This document shows positions 23,701 through 36,000 of a DNA stretch of 64,000 nucleotides, one piece after another. The first letter of the stretch is position 1. Each line of letters starts with the position of its first letter. The notes under the pieces are model-generated. The model was not told the origin of the DNA, did not search any database, and worked only from the letters and a program-made list of their open reading frames with translations. Made by a program: the position numbers and the translations under genes. The DNA comes from Bicyclus anynana (Eukaryota > Arthropoda > Insecta > Lepidoptera > Nymphalidae). The stretch is taken from assembly GCF_947172395.1 (NCBI RefSeq), contig NC_069106.1, positions 3,410,001-3,474,000 on the forward strand, in the 5' to 3' direction.

Positions 23701-24204
23701 CAAGTTAGCCCGCTTCCATCTGAGATTGCATCATCAGTTACCATCAGGTGAGATTGTAGTCAAGGACTAACTTGTAGAGAATAAAGTTAGCCCTTGACTA
23801 CAATCTCACCTGATGGTTAGATGATGATTAGAGAATTAAAAAAAAAGGTTGGATACCTTTGTGGACTTGAGTAGACAAGAGGAGTGTTAACTACCTTTTA
23901 AAAGACACCCTTCACCTAATGTAAGCTTTCAACCCCTGAAACTGAACCATTAAAATGAATGACTTTCCATACAAACTTTGAACCCCTATTTTATCCCCTT
24001 CTCTTTTTATTTTATGGATAAAAAGTAGCCTATGTTCTGCTCCAAGGTCCAATTTATCATAATACCAAAATTCAGTCAGACAGACAGAAAGACAGACTTA
24101 GTTTCGCATTATTAGTAGATAAATAAATGTAGATTATCACAATAATACTTACATATACATGATATAAGAACTTGTCTTTTAATGCCAGTAATTTGAAACA
24201 TCAT
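17776..24204 (-). CDS. Sugar porter C, facilitated trehalose transporter Tret1-like (7 exons, 453 aa)
   Basis: Minus-strand exons: 24204..24153, 23649..23494, 22534..22336, 20541..20351, 19969..19587, 18961..18850, 18044..17776 (stop TAG). All junctions are GT..AG and the frame is open throughout (1362 nt). The start is the first of two adjacent ATGs (24204 or 24201) in a short exon 1, as in genes A and B. Family features: GRKPCLI after TM2, PESPIFY near residues 190-193, VERTGRKR in the TM8-9 loop, IIIGELF in TM10 and PETKGKSL at the end, giving about 12 membrane segments. The gene is an MFS sugar porter of the SLC2/Tret1-like type and should move sugar across the plasma membrane. The TM7 motif is LQNCSG instead of the usual QQ(L/F/T)SG, so one sugar-contacting Gln is Asn; substrate may differ. 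Introns carry Helitrons and SINEs. It is the third tandem copy from the right. Confidence 0.92.
18540..18815 (+). mobile_element. RTE-like LINE 3' fragment
   Basis: Plus-strand codons of the WQ(W)GHIVRRADGRWSPKVLEW type C-terminus, with frame breaks; it ends GTGGACATCTATCGGCGGAT with a GTAAGG-repeat tail. Lies in intron 6 of gene C. Confidence 0.75.
20571..21228 (-). repeat. Two Helitrons head to tail in intron 3 of gene C
   Basis: 20571-21030 begins ACTAGCGGACGCCCGCGACT and ends ATATAAGTAGA. 21033-21228 begins CTAGCTGACGCCGCGCGG and ends AATATTAGTATAGAT. The first lies about 28 bp from the exon 4 acceptor. Confidence 0.8.
21356..21728 (-). repeat. Helitron composite
   Basis: Begins ACTAGCGGACGCCCGCGATT and ends TTTATAATATTTGTAGGAT, with two body repeats (CACAAATCCCTCGGGAACCA, then CGCAAATCTCGGGAAACC). 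Confidence 0.75.
21822..22110 (+). repeat. tRNA-derived SINE (type 2), near full length
   Basis: Head GGCCTCCGTGGCGCAGTGGT (A box), GGTTCGATCCCCGG (B box), tail TAACTTGTAGAGAATAAAAA. Pol III-type internal promoter elements are intact. Confidence 0.88.
22195..22226. repeat. Short TTAAG tandem repeat
   Basis: (GTTAA)n microsatellite in intron 3 of gene C. Confidence 0.8.
22548..22850 (-). repeat. tRNA-derived SINE (type 2)
   Basis: Complement orientation; ends with the head CACTGCGCCACGGAGGCCGT. Its T-rich end lies 12 bp from the exon 3 acceptor of gene C. Confidence 0.88.
22951..23477. repeat. Two Helitrons in opposite orientation
   Basis: 22951-23186 runs minus (ACTAGCGGACGCCGGCGACT to AATATTAGTAGGAT). 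23240-23477 runs plus and ends GTCGCGGGGGTCCGCTAG, 16 bp from the exon 2 donor of gene C. Confidence 0.8.
23676..23845. repeat. Type 2 SINE 3' end followed by an inverted 3' end
   Basis: 23676-23783 is plus (GATTTTCATCCTCCTCCTAA..GAGAATAAA). 23783-23845 is a second tail in minus orientation, so the tails form an inverted pair. Confidence 0.75.
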
Positions 24205-24352
24205 TATTCCCTCCTTATTAACAGCTAACAAGACTGTAAAGATAATTAATTAATGCATTAAAATGCACCTGATACCTAAAACAATGCCTCAAAGTCACAC
24301 AATTTGCATACATAACAAAAACACATATCTGTTACAAAAGATAATAACTTAA

Positions 24353-24680
24353 GTGATGTTATGTAGTTTTTTATTATTTATTTATTTATTTATTTATTAT
24401 TCAACAAACAACACATTTAAATTAAGCCTAAACATAGTGCAACACAAACCACAGTTGGTTTTAGTGTGCACTGGTTATTATTATTGCATAATACAATATT
24501 TAGGAACAAACAGAACATTATTAACAAACAGAAGAGGATAAATACCAAGAATAAAAGATAGAGATATATATAGATATAAATATAGATATTTAGATTATTA
24601 TAGAAAGTTAAAACTAAAAGGTTTATAAAATTATACCACACACCAAAAGCACTATTTTAGTGTCTGCCATATCTATACTA
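24353..24680. other. AT-rich low-complexity stretch
   Basis: (TTTA)n and (ATAGATAT)n simple repeats upstream of gene C; no gene seen. Confidence 0.7.
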
Positions 24681-25062
24681 ATATTATAAAGCTGAATAGT
24701 TTGTTTGATTGAACGCGCTAATCTCAGGAACTACTGGTCCGATTCGAAAAATTATTTCAGTGTTAGATATTCCATTTATCGAGGAAGGCTATGTCCTCTG
24801 CCTTCGATTCCGGAGGGTGTGGGTCCGGGACATGCACCTCCAACTTTTCAGTTGTGTGCATTTTAAGAAATTAAATATCACGTGACTCAAACGGTGAAGA
24901 AAACATCGTGAGAAAACCTGCAAATGATAATTTCTTAATTATCTGCGTGTGTGTAGTCTGCTAATCCGCATTGGGCCAGCTTGGTGGACTATTGGCCTAA
25001 CCCCTCTCATTCTGAGAGGAGACTCGAGCTCAGCAGTGAGCCGAATATAGATTGATAACGAA
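24668..25062 (+). repeat. Helitron 5' end joined to a type 1 SINE
   Basis: 24668-24788 starts ATCTATACTAATATTATAAAG and breaks at GAGGAAGGCTATG. There a type 1 SINE (24790-25062) begins with CCTCTGCCTTCGATTCCGGA and ends GAATATAGATTGATAACG. Confidence 0.8.
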
Positions 25063-26050
25063 TGTCATATACTTACTGCTTTTTTACCCATATTCCACCA
25101 CTTGCACGAGAATGTTGTAAAAAATAAATTATCTAAATACTTTTTGTAATGAAGTGTGCGTGTTACGAGCGAATAACAGACTGAATATCAAATCCATTCT
25201 ATCTTTAATAGAAAGAGATGAGTAAATGCCTCTTTATAGTAGAGGAGCCCGGGATGCTAAAGTTGCAGTTACTTGCGCGTCATTGGGACCGATTACATTT
25301 GATAGATTAAATTATAGGAAGAATAAATGGTTATTTACTTTTTTCGCTTTTAGCGATGGAAAAAAAATAACTACAGACTTTAAAAGCAATTTTCATTACT
25401 TTGGCTTACTGAAATTGCCAGAAAAGTTTAGCGATTAATTAGAAGGTTATTTACCTCTAAATAAGTAAAAAATTAATCACGCTCGTAATTTGTGAACTAA
25501 AAAATAAGTATAAAAATATAATAAACTTTGGAACCCTCCCATTTCATTACGTTACGCTCAAATCGTCAGATTTTCGAAATGTGCAGTTTTTAGCTATCAT
25601 CTCACCTTATTTTAATCTGAAGTGTTGGTTGAGTATTTTTGAAGTTAGTTTTTTTTTGTTACCCTAAACGTACCCACGTACAATATTAAGGGCTCATACT
25701 TGGTGGAGGTACTCAACGACGTGCAAGGTATACTCCCCTATGTTCATCTGCCGTGCTCGAGTAACTGCAAAAATCCCCTCTTCAGCTCCCCTACTATAAT
25801 TTATATATGACAGATTAGATATGAGATAAAATTTGAATTCTTCTAATCTTATCAAACTTGCGTCTTAACAATAATAGTTTTTGTTAAAACCACGTTAAGC
25901 TATAATATACGACTCTTGCAACTTCATACGCGTCAAATTCTGATTTATGACATTTAGCCGCCATTCGCACGAGAGTTTTTTTTATAATAATCATTTATTT
26001 GCAAGAATTATTGTTCTTTACAATATTCAACTAAATTAATAGTTTGCAAG
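25063..26050. other. Intergenic, no gene recognised
   Basis: A 70-codon plus frame (25226-25438) has no known domain and no neighbouring exon signals. The rest is AT-rich. Confidence 0.4.
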
Positions 26051-26165
26051 TATGAAAATCCGCAGCCCTTTTCGGTTTCTACACGACATCGCACCGGAAC
26101 GCTAAATCGCTTGGCGGTACGTCTTTGCCTAAAAATAGCTACGGCCGAAGTCTCCAGCTAGCTGG
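26050..26165 (-). repeat. Type 2 SINE fragment
   Basis: ACACGACATCG..CCGGAACGCTAAATCGCTTG core only. Confidence 0.75.
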
Positions 26166-26395
26166 TGACTATTGGCTAAATGGTCAAAATAGTGTGGTTT
26201 ATTTTATTTATAAAAAATTTCAAAAAGCACTTTTCAACATTTCCACCTCCCTATCAAATGCTTATCTTGGAAAAACCTGTAACACATCATTTATTTATAC
26301 TCGGTAGCTGAAATTCCAGTTTTCATATTAGTACCTTCAAAAACAAAAACATTCATGCAAAACAAACAAAAAGTATTAGGGTAACAAAGGAGTAA

Positions 26396-26905
26396 TGGGG
26401 ATGATGACTAGGTTTGAATATATTGATTTTATATGATACATTCGAGTAAATGAGGTCAATGTTAAATAATTTATACATAAAAAGCAAAGATTGTCTGGAT
26501 ATTTTCAAAATAAATAAGTTTATAAAATTTCATAATCTATTAAAAATCTTTTATCGTTATTAGATGAAAATTCATACAGTTTTAGCTTCCTTACATTAAA
26601 TGTGACACTTTTTAATATGTGAACTATAAACATAAACGCACAAATAACAAAGATATTAGTAATTTTGTTTGAACACCCATACAAATCTAACGATCATTAA
26701 TTGCTTACGACGTCATAAGTTCGTACCATTTTGTATGGAGCGGGTTTCAGGGATCCGCGGCAGCGCCGCAAATCTGACCCTTTAAATCCCCGTAGCTCCT
26801 AAAGTAATGATCGCAGATACCCTGTTACTTTTATAAAATTGCTTTACTATTAGCATACTCTTTAATTTATATACAATTTAAAAAAAACTGTTAGGAATGT
26901 TCCTA
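26396..26905 (+). repeat. MITE with GGGATGATGAC end (plus copy)
   Basis: Begins GGGATGATGACTAGGTTTGA and runs to AATTTAAAAAAAACTGTTAG. Copies: 29715-30212 (inverted) and 38838-39667. Confidence 0.75.
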
Positions 26906-27061
26906 TTAGGAAGGTTAAATATACAATGTTTTTATTTTTTATAAGTATAATTTATTAATCTATATTTAATTTTAAACAATAATTCCGTTTTTACGGAGAT
27001 TCCCTGACCGCACAACTTTTAAACATTTTAAAGTTTAGTAGGTACTATGTTTTTTTAAGTT

Positions 27062-27067
27062 TTTATT
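27062..27067 (-). promoter_or_regulatory. Poly(A) signal of sugar porter B
   Basis: AATAAA on the minus strand about 30 nt after the stop codon at 27097. Confidence 0.65.
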
Positions 27068-27096
27068 AACGCTTTCTTCTTTCCAAGTAACCCAAA

Positions 27097-30000
27097 TTAT
27101 CTGCCCAATACTTCCTGTATTTCATTCAAGTTCTTGCCCTTAGTTTCCGGTACGTATCGGTACGTGAAGCAGAAGGCCGCCACGCATGACGCGGAGAAGG
27201 TCCAAAAAGTGACGTCACCACCCAGAAGTTTGACCATGCTCCCGAACCCGGTGGCTACGCCAAAACCGATGAGCCAAGCGGTCGTCATGGCAACGGCTGA
27301 GCCGGTACTCCTCGCGTTTCCTCTGAACATCTCCCCAACTAGCGCACTGGGCATTGTGCCGAAGCCTATAAGAAAGTAGAAGTAATTATTATTAACTAGC
27401 GGACGCCCGCGACTTCGTCTGCGTGGAAATTAGTTTTTCACAAATCCCGCGGGAACTATTGATTTTTTCGGGATTAAAAGTAGCCTATGTGTTATCCAGA
27501 GTAAAATCTATTTCCGTTCCAAATTTCAGTCAAATCGGTTCAGTAGTTGCAGCGTTAATGAGTAACAAACATCCAAACATACAAACTTTTGCGTTTAAAA
27601 TATAAGTAGGACTAGCTTATTACGCCGCGAGGCTTCACCCGCGTTGTTTCCGTTCCCGTGGGAATATGAGGGTAATATATAGCCAATAGCCTTTTTTTTA
27701 TTCTTTACAAGTTAGCTCTTGACTACAATCTCATTTGATGGTAAGTGATGATGTAATGAAGAGTAAGTAAGATAAAAGCGGGCTAACTTGGTAGGAGGAG
27801 GATGAAATTCCACACCCCTTTCAGTTTCTACACGACATCATACCGGAACGCTAAATCGCTTGGCGGTACGTCTTTGTCGGTAGGGTGGTAACTAGCCACG
27901 GCCGAAGCCTCCCATCTGGCTGGACCAACAAGGCTGAATAAACTTACCAATCTCGTAAAAGAAGAAGTACATAATAAGTGCTGCTAGAGGCAGCCATCCA
28001 ACTTCAGATAGCACTTTGCTCTCGATTCTCGATAGATAAAAATATGTACCAAGCGTTGACTGAAACCAACATAATCATACAAAACTAGTATAATATAATA
28101 ATAACATAAAATTGAAAATTTTGAAAAACCCCCGAATGTCATAAAATTATTGATTACACTCTCAATCAGGTCATCAATATTCTCTTTCAGTGCGCTTTCA
28201 TTTGAAACTCCGCTCGAGTAAATTTGCAGACATTCGGTTATTTTTTACCCGACTGCGTAAGAAGGAGGGTAATGTTTTTCTAACGTATGTATGTGTGGGT
28301 GTATGTATGTCCATACAGCCCAAACGGCTGGACCGTTTATCATATGAGGTGTCATTGAGTTTGTCACATTATTGTGGTGGTGATGGAGCTATATAAATTT
28401 TCAAAATGGCGCCTATAAGTGGAAAAAGTGTGAGGGTGGGTAAGGTTTTTTTATCTTTTACTAACAATATGGTTATCAAATGAAAGGTCTCAAAAAGCCC
28501 ATTTCAAAAATATATACATTATATTATGTATACATTGCTGTTTTAACAGAAATTATCAAAAAGTGTACCTATTATATTGGGCCCATCGAAGTACTAACAA
28601 AAATGTATTTTAGTCAGGAATGACATTGTCTGTACTTAAATATATTTAAAACTAGCGGACGCCCGCGACTTTGTCCGCGTGAAACTCGACGTAAACTTTC
28701 AACTACCCCTCCCTACCCCTATAATACTTTCTTACGGGCAAAGAATGAAATACCAATGTTTGTCACCGCATGCGGCAAACATAAAGAAATTAGTCAAGTT
28801 CTGACTAATTTCTTTATGTTTGCCGCATGCGTATTTCCAAGATCGTTTTAATCATTCTCCTTTATTTTCATTATACTTTCCACAAAAATCTTTATTAGAT
28901 CCCATTTCTCACTTGATTCCAACATTATAGTAACTTGACACCTGGCTCGAATGATGTTTGTTCTGTGTGTTTTATTGTGTAGCCATGTGTCAAGTTAATA
29001 CGCACGTGTTATAAATCTGTGTTGACTGGGATCGCACTCTCTAACTGTCACTCACCAAACTGACAGCACATAGAGCGGTTGACACGAGCAGAAGCATCTT
29101 CCTACCCGCTCTCTCAACGACAAACGGGGCCACGCAACTCGACAATAGTCTTGTAGTACCAATTATAATAGTTGCCAAGTCGGGTCTGAAAATTAAAGGT
29201 CAAAATCAAAAATCATTTATTTCAAGTAGGCTCAGTTTACAAGCACTTTTGACACGTCAGTTGACTATTTGTAAAGATTCTACCACCGGTTCGGAAGGCA
29301 GGTTCTGCTGAGAAGAAACCAGCAAGAAACTCAACAGTTGCTCTTTTTAAAAAATCATACAGTATTATAATTTACAATTTATGACAACATTACTTATAGT
29401 TTAACTTTTTGTGTGAAGGTGGAAGCTGATCCAATGGCCTCCAAGCGCTTTTATCTATATGGAACTTATTAATATTGTAATAATCTCGACTAAGTAAACG
29501 TTTTTTAACACATTGCTTAAAGCTATGCATTGGCAGGTCCATCACAGGTAAATTAATATCATCTATTCGCTACCGTAGCTAGCAAGGCAGGGGGGCAACT
29601 AACCCCCCTGCCCTAGCTACGCGACTATGTGTGTGTGTGCCCAGCATCTGAGCTCGTTTTCCTCAGAAAATGACAGATAACTTTGCTCGTGAATTTGGGT
29701 GCGATACTTTAGGGATGTTATTAAAATTTTATATAAATTAAGAGTATGCTAATAGTAAAGCAATTTTGTAAAAGGAACAGGGTATCTGCGACCATTACTT
29801 TCGGAGCTACAGGGATTTAAAGGATCAGATTTGCGGCGCTGCCGCGGATCCCTGAAAAACGCCCCATACAAAATGGCACGAACTAATGACGTCGTAGGTA
29901 ATGTAATGATCGTTAGATTTGTATGTGCGTTCAAACAAAATTACTAATATCTTTGTTATTTGTGCGTTTATGTTTATAGTTCACATATTAAAAAGTGTCA

Positions 30001-33000
30001 CATTTAATGTAAGGAAGCTAAAACTGTTTATATTTTCATCTAATTACGATAAAAGATTTTAATAGATTTTGAAATTTTATAAACTTATTTACTTTGCAAA
30101 TATCCAGACAATCTTTGCTTTTTATGTATAAATTAGTTAACATTGACCTTATTTACCCGAATGTATCATAAAAATCAATATATTCAAACCTATTTATCAT
30201 CCCCAATCTCCCATTAATGGCCTGGCCCTTTATTGGGCCGTTAAAATAGGCTGATGATGATGATAAATGATGATACCTGATAGAAGAACCAGCGATTTGA
30301 AAAATGGTAGTTGCAAAAAACAACACAGCTGCCACTCCACTGGTTTGTTGCAAAGTGCACAAAGTCAATGTTATAAACAAAGACTTTCTATTCGCCTTCA
30401 CTGTAAATATCTTGATCCATGCCTTCCAACTGTTAGCCTCGGTAGGTTTGGTGCCTTTGACAGAGTCGAAAACGTTCTCCAAATCGTCCAGTCTTCCTAA
30501 TAATCGCAACGTGTTTTTGGCTTCTGTTTGTTTCCCTAGGGAGGAAAGTTTACTTTTTAGAACAATAAATCAATGCCACATGGTGTTTTATTATATTTTT
30601 TTTTTTATTCTTTACAAGTTAGCCCTTGACTACAATCTCACCTTATGGTAAGTGATGATGCAGTCTAAGATGGAAGCAGGCTAACTTGTTAGGAGGAGGA
30701 TGAAAATCCACACCCCTTTCGGTTTCTACACGGCATCGTACCGGAACGCTAAATCGCTTGGCGGTACGTCTTTGCCGGTATATATTGGGCCATTTAGTCG
30801 AAGTACAAAAAAAAACTCCGAATTATGTCATCCAACTGATGACGAAAAGGCTGCAAACATCACTTTTTGCACAAAGGATAAGTCTGGATACCCATCGCGG
30901 TATTGTCACACTAATATTATAAAGGCGAAAGTTTGTGTGTAAGTGTGTAAGTATGCTACTGAAGCGATTTGTCTGAAATTTGGAATGGAAATAGATTTTA
31001 CTCTGGATTAACACAACATTACTTTTCATTACTTTTCATCACGGAAAAATGCATGGTTCCCGCAGGATTTGTGAAAAACTGAATTCCGCGCGGGCGAAGT
31101 CGCGAATTTCAACTTTGTATAGCTATTAGGACAAATAAACCCAAGTTTCTTATTGTATAAAAACTACTGTAGTTCAGTTATAGGTAATAAATCGTGGGCC
31201 TTACTTTTGGTAAATCATATTAAGAGCCGTGATAACCCAGTGGATATGACCTCTGCCTCCGATTCCGGAGGGTGTGATTTCGAATCCGGCCCGGGGCATG
31301 CACCTCCAACTTCTCAGTTGTGTAGGTACATTTTAAGAAATTAAATATCACATATCTAAGAAAATACATCGTAAGGAAACCTGTATACTAGAGAACTTTC
31401 TTAATTCTCTACGTCTGAAGTCTACCAATCCGCATTGGGCCAGCGTGGTGGACTATTGGTATAACCCCTCTCATTCTGAGAGGAGACTCGAGCTCAGTAG
31501 TTGTAGGATATATGTTGATAATGATAATGATGAAATTATATTAATTATAAACCAACCCTTAATAGCGTAATAAACTGGTGACTCTGGTATAAAATATATA
31601 CCAATAACGTGAATAATGTTGATCATTAGTACTACGTAACCAGTGCCAGCATACGACAGTACGGAACCAGATATATAAGCCGCTAGAGTGCCAGTTATGC
31701 CCACAATCGACGTAGATGTCAAAAGTATGCCGCGAATGCGTGTTGATCTGTAAGCAAAAATAAAAAAAATACATAAAATTGAAAATTTTGAAAATCCCCC
31801 GAAGGTCATGAAATTATTAATAAGTCCCCGCCTCGTCTCAAGTTGTTGAGAATTTTCTTAATTCTCTACGTTGAGCTAGCGTGTTGGATATTAGCCAAAC
31901 ATCTCATTCTGTGAGGAGACTCGTGCTCAACACTGAGCCGAATATGGTTTGTTAATCATCATCATTATCATCAGCCTATGGACATCCACTATATAGGCCT
32001 TTTGTAGGGACATAACATAGCTCGTTCCATCGCCCGCTGTGTGACTCTGAGCCTTCTTATGAGGCCCATAGTTAGCGACCAAGTCTTATACGAAGCCCAT
32101 AGTAAGAACCATAGGCATCACTGGCAACACGCACTGTTCGAAGACTTATTTGTCTTCAGGCACTGAGGAATTTCACGCGAAAAGATGTCGCGAAGTTTCC
32201 CTAATGTAGCCCAGTCGAGTTGGATTCGACGGTTTACCTCTTTCTCAAAATTGTACCTACCTGACTGGATCATATGTCCTAGGTATATGTATTCGTCTAC
32301 AATTTAGAGAGTTCTCAACTATAACTGGGTGGAGCGATACATGAGCATTTCACATTATTTTTGTTTTGGCCTTGTTCATTTTCAGGCCCACCTGTTGAGA
32401 AACTCTGCTGAGGTCTGGGTCTGGGTCTGGGTTTGTTAATGATGATATTTTATTCAGTGTGAACACACCTTTACTTTGTAAGTACAGCTCCTGTAGTTTG
32501 AAATCAAGAAAAACTATTCCAATTCCGTATTTCAAAATTGGAACATGATTGTTCGTGATAGCCCTGGGGGTAGAAATGAATTGCGTTCAACAAAAGTTTT
32601 TGGAACTTATTTCCTACCGAATTTTTCCTCAATATTTCAAACTTGACTTGACTGTGAGATTAAAAAAGTTCCACTCGCGATGCCCTGCACGTTCGTAATG
32701 TTACTTGTATCGTGTTTGCTAAAGGTGGGGTTTCAATTGCAAGTACTTGATGACTTACGGTGGAATTGAAATAGTCGTAGTAGGGGGCCCCTAAGGGGAT
32801 TATTCAGCCGCTATGTGTCGAATTCAACCCCTACGCGTTTCATAGACAAAAGAAACCCCTCATTTGACAGGAGCTGGCGGCTGACTGCTGAATTACCGAT
32901 ATTTGTCAGCCAAACCATCCCCTGGCATTTTTTTTGTTGTTATTCGTGATTTATTTATTAGAAAGTGGACGTTCGGATCGTTATAAGTGAAGTTATAAAC

Positions 33001-36000
33001 AGCGAGTTATATCAGTGCCCAAGATATATATTCGCAATTGCGTAAACCCAGTATAATACTATGGCGATATGGAATGTACGAAAGATTCTCATAGTAGGCA
33101 TAATATGCCTCTGTTTGATGAAGAATGAACTCAGAAGACCAAGAGAGGAATACCAATACCGCTAGTATTATACATTCTAGCAGCACTTCGATTCTATGAA
33201 ACGGGATGTTATCAGGTACGTACCTTTCTTCATTATCAATAATTTTTTGTTCATGAAGACGCCGCGCGGTTTCACCCTGTGTGGTTCCCATTTCCGTAAG
33301 AATATGGGGATAAAATATAGCCTATAGAGCTCGGGGATAGTGTAGCTTCCCAACAGTGAAAGAATTTTTTAAATTGGTTCAGTAGTTCCAGAGCCTATTC
33401 AAAACATACAAACAAACAAATCTTTCCTGTTTCTATTATTAGTAAAGATAAATTAGGAGTAGATATAAAACCAATTAGCCCAGTGGGTATGACCTCTGCC
33501 TTTGATTATGATGGTGTAGGTTCCCAACAGTGATAGAATCTTTCAAATCAGTTCAGTAATTACAGATCCTATTCAAAACAAACAAACAAATTTTTCCTGT
33601 TTATAATATTAGTATAGATAAATTAGGAGTAGGTCAAAATCCATATAGCCCAGTAGATATGACCTCTGCCTTCTATTCGGAGGGTGTAGGTTCAAATGCT
33701 GTCTGAAACATGCACCTCCAAATCATTTCAGTTATGTGCATTTTATGAATTTAAATGTATATTACATGTCTCATACGGTGAAGGAAAAACATTGTCTCTA
33801 CATGTGTGAAGTCTGCCAATTCACATTGTGCCAGCGTGGTGGACCTTATCCCTCTCATTCTGAGAGGAGACTCATGCTTAATATACTCATGATGAAGAAT
33901 TTAATTAGTTTGTTTGTTTGTAATCTAACCTATATAAATGTTAGGTATACCTATCTAGTTTTGATTTAGGAAATATATAACCTACATAAATGTAACTAAC
34001 ATAATGTTTATTTTCAGACTGTAGGTGCAGTCCATCAAGCATTCTATGAAATAACAGAAATGCCAAAAGTCAAGCTGTATTGATGTCACGCATAGGTATA
34101 CATATAAACAATCCCGGAGGACCCTATACACAGATTTAAAGAAACCGGCTATCATGGCAGGCAATAGTAGTGATGAGCTCTGAGAATACTGTTTTACCAA
34201 GAACACTGAGAATACTTTGGTCCTTGAAAATCTGAGTTTTCAGATCACCCTCATAATTGGAAGACCCTCATACCTTGAAAAGTCAGCAGCATTTAATATC
34301 GAAGTAGTAGGAGTGAGTGCAGTGTATTGTAAGGTTGTCACTCACTCTGAAGTCCATAACAATAGAAAATATATACAAATCTTAATTGAATGAATGATGG
34401 AAAATAAAAATTTATTGATTTACATCTTTAATAAAGATAATTATTAAATGTTTACTTCTGCATTTTTCATTTAAGTCTGGCCCTATAAAAATATACAATA
34501 ATAACAATAAGTTATATGTAAATTATGTATTTATTGTTGTTATTAATTAAACTTTGTATCAAAAGGATATAGGTTTGATTTTAGAATTGCAATAAGTGTG
34601 TGTGGTTCATTATTATCAGCCCATTACCAGGCCCAGCTTACCTACTAAATACATATATAATATTATGTGATCTAAAGCTTTGTGAAACACAATTTTACCA
34701 CTATTCCTAAGGATAAGCTACACTTATATTTATTTACTGCACTTACTATAAATTGTATAAAAAATACAGCATAATAGTACCTACTTGTAATTATTTCAGG
34801 TAATTATAGGTGGTTTTGAGTAAAATAAACAAATTTCTTCTGACAATATTTTTTTTATTTCAAGTAGGATTCCACATTACAAAAGTATGAAATATCAAAC
34901 TACTTATATAGTAAATAGTATGCTTGAGATTTCTCTGCGTGATCGAATCACAAATGAGGATATCCGCAGACAAACCAAAGTCACTGACATAGGTAGCACA
35001 GCGAGTCGTGAAGCTGAAGTGGCAATGGGCAGGCCACATAGTTCGAAGAGCCGATGAAATCGCAGTGTTGGTTGAACCCCCACTAGGTGGACCGAGGGCA
35101 TCAAGCGGGTTGCAGGGAGCCGCTGGACGCTGGCGGCTCAAGACCGTTGTGTTTGAAAGTCCATGCAAGACGGCTATGTCCAGCAGTGGACGTTCATCGG
35201 CTGATAATTTTGATTATGATTATGTTCGTCCACATATCTTCAATATTTTTCTAACAACTCCTTCTTGTGAGAAAGAAACTTTTTGATAAAATTGATCTAT
35301 TGTACTCTTGAACGAATTAAATTTTACTATGATAAATAAAAACAAAAAATAAATGAAAATATTAGAAAATAGAAACTCAATTATTTTGTAAAATGTCAAA
35401 GAATTAACAAAATACGTCTCTCTGTGGTTCTGTCACAGAATTTTCAAAGATCTAATGTAAAATCATAGACAACATTTGCTTGAAACGCCAGTCACCTAGG
35501 GGCTCTCTAGTAGTTTGTTTATGAAATACAATGAAGGATGATTCAATAGTCAGCCCCTGGGTGAATACTGAATATTGGTTTGTGGGGGATTGTTCACTTC
35601 ACGACTATGAATTCCACTGTTAGTTTTCTAAAAGTTCCACACTAGAGCGAAAGAGTAAGCTTCACGAAACATCACATTAAAGAGATCGCTACTAAGCGAT
35701 AGCCTTTTGTGTTCTGCTTCTTCTTATATTTCTGTTTTACTTGTTTTTTTTTAATTATTGTGGTGTACACATACAGAGTATTAAATAAATAAATAAATAA
35801 AAAAAATACCTACTTTGTAAATAAAAATTATGTTAATTTTAAGGATTCTATACCTCACAAATAAAAACAACGGTACCCTCTTAGAATAATTTTGTTGTCC
35901 TTCTGTCTGTCTGTCCGAACGTTTGTCATGAACCCTGTATGAAACCTAGGGTAACGCATAATCGTATTTATTTTCTAATGACATATTAATTATAAATATT

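Larger units (their letters stand above)
32755..35622. mobile_element. Harbinger-like element (TTA target, about 20-bp inverted ends), decayed
   Basis: TTA lies at 32755-32757 and 35620-35622. Inverted ends are CGGTGGAATTGAAATAGTCG and CAGTGGAATTCATAGTCG. The interior has a short frame (33061-33165) that breaks at stops, plus Helitron (33255-33450), SINE (33640-33900) and RTE (34930-35215) insertions. It occupies most of intron 3 of gene B. Confidence 0.5.

Noticed and set aside
33007..33291. 94-codon minus frame as a membrane protein
   Set aside because: Hydrophobic but isolated, inside a probable transposon and without splice context.
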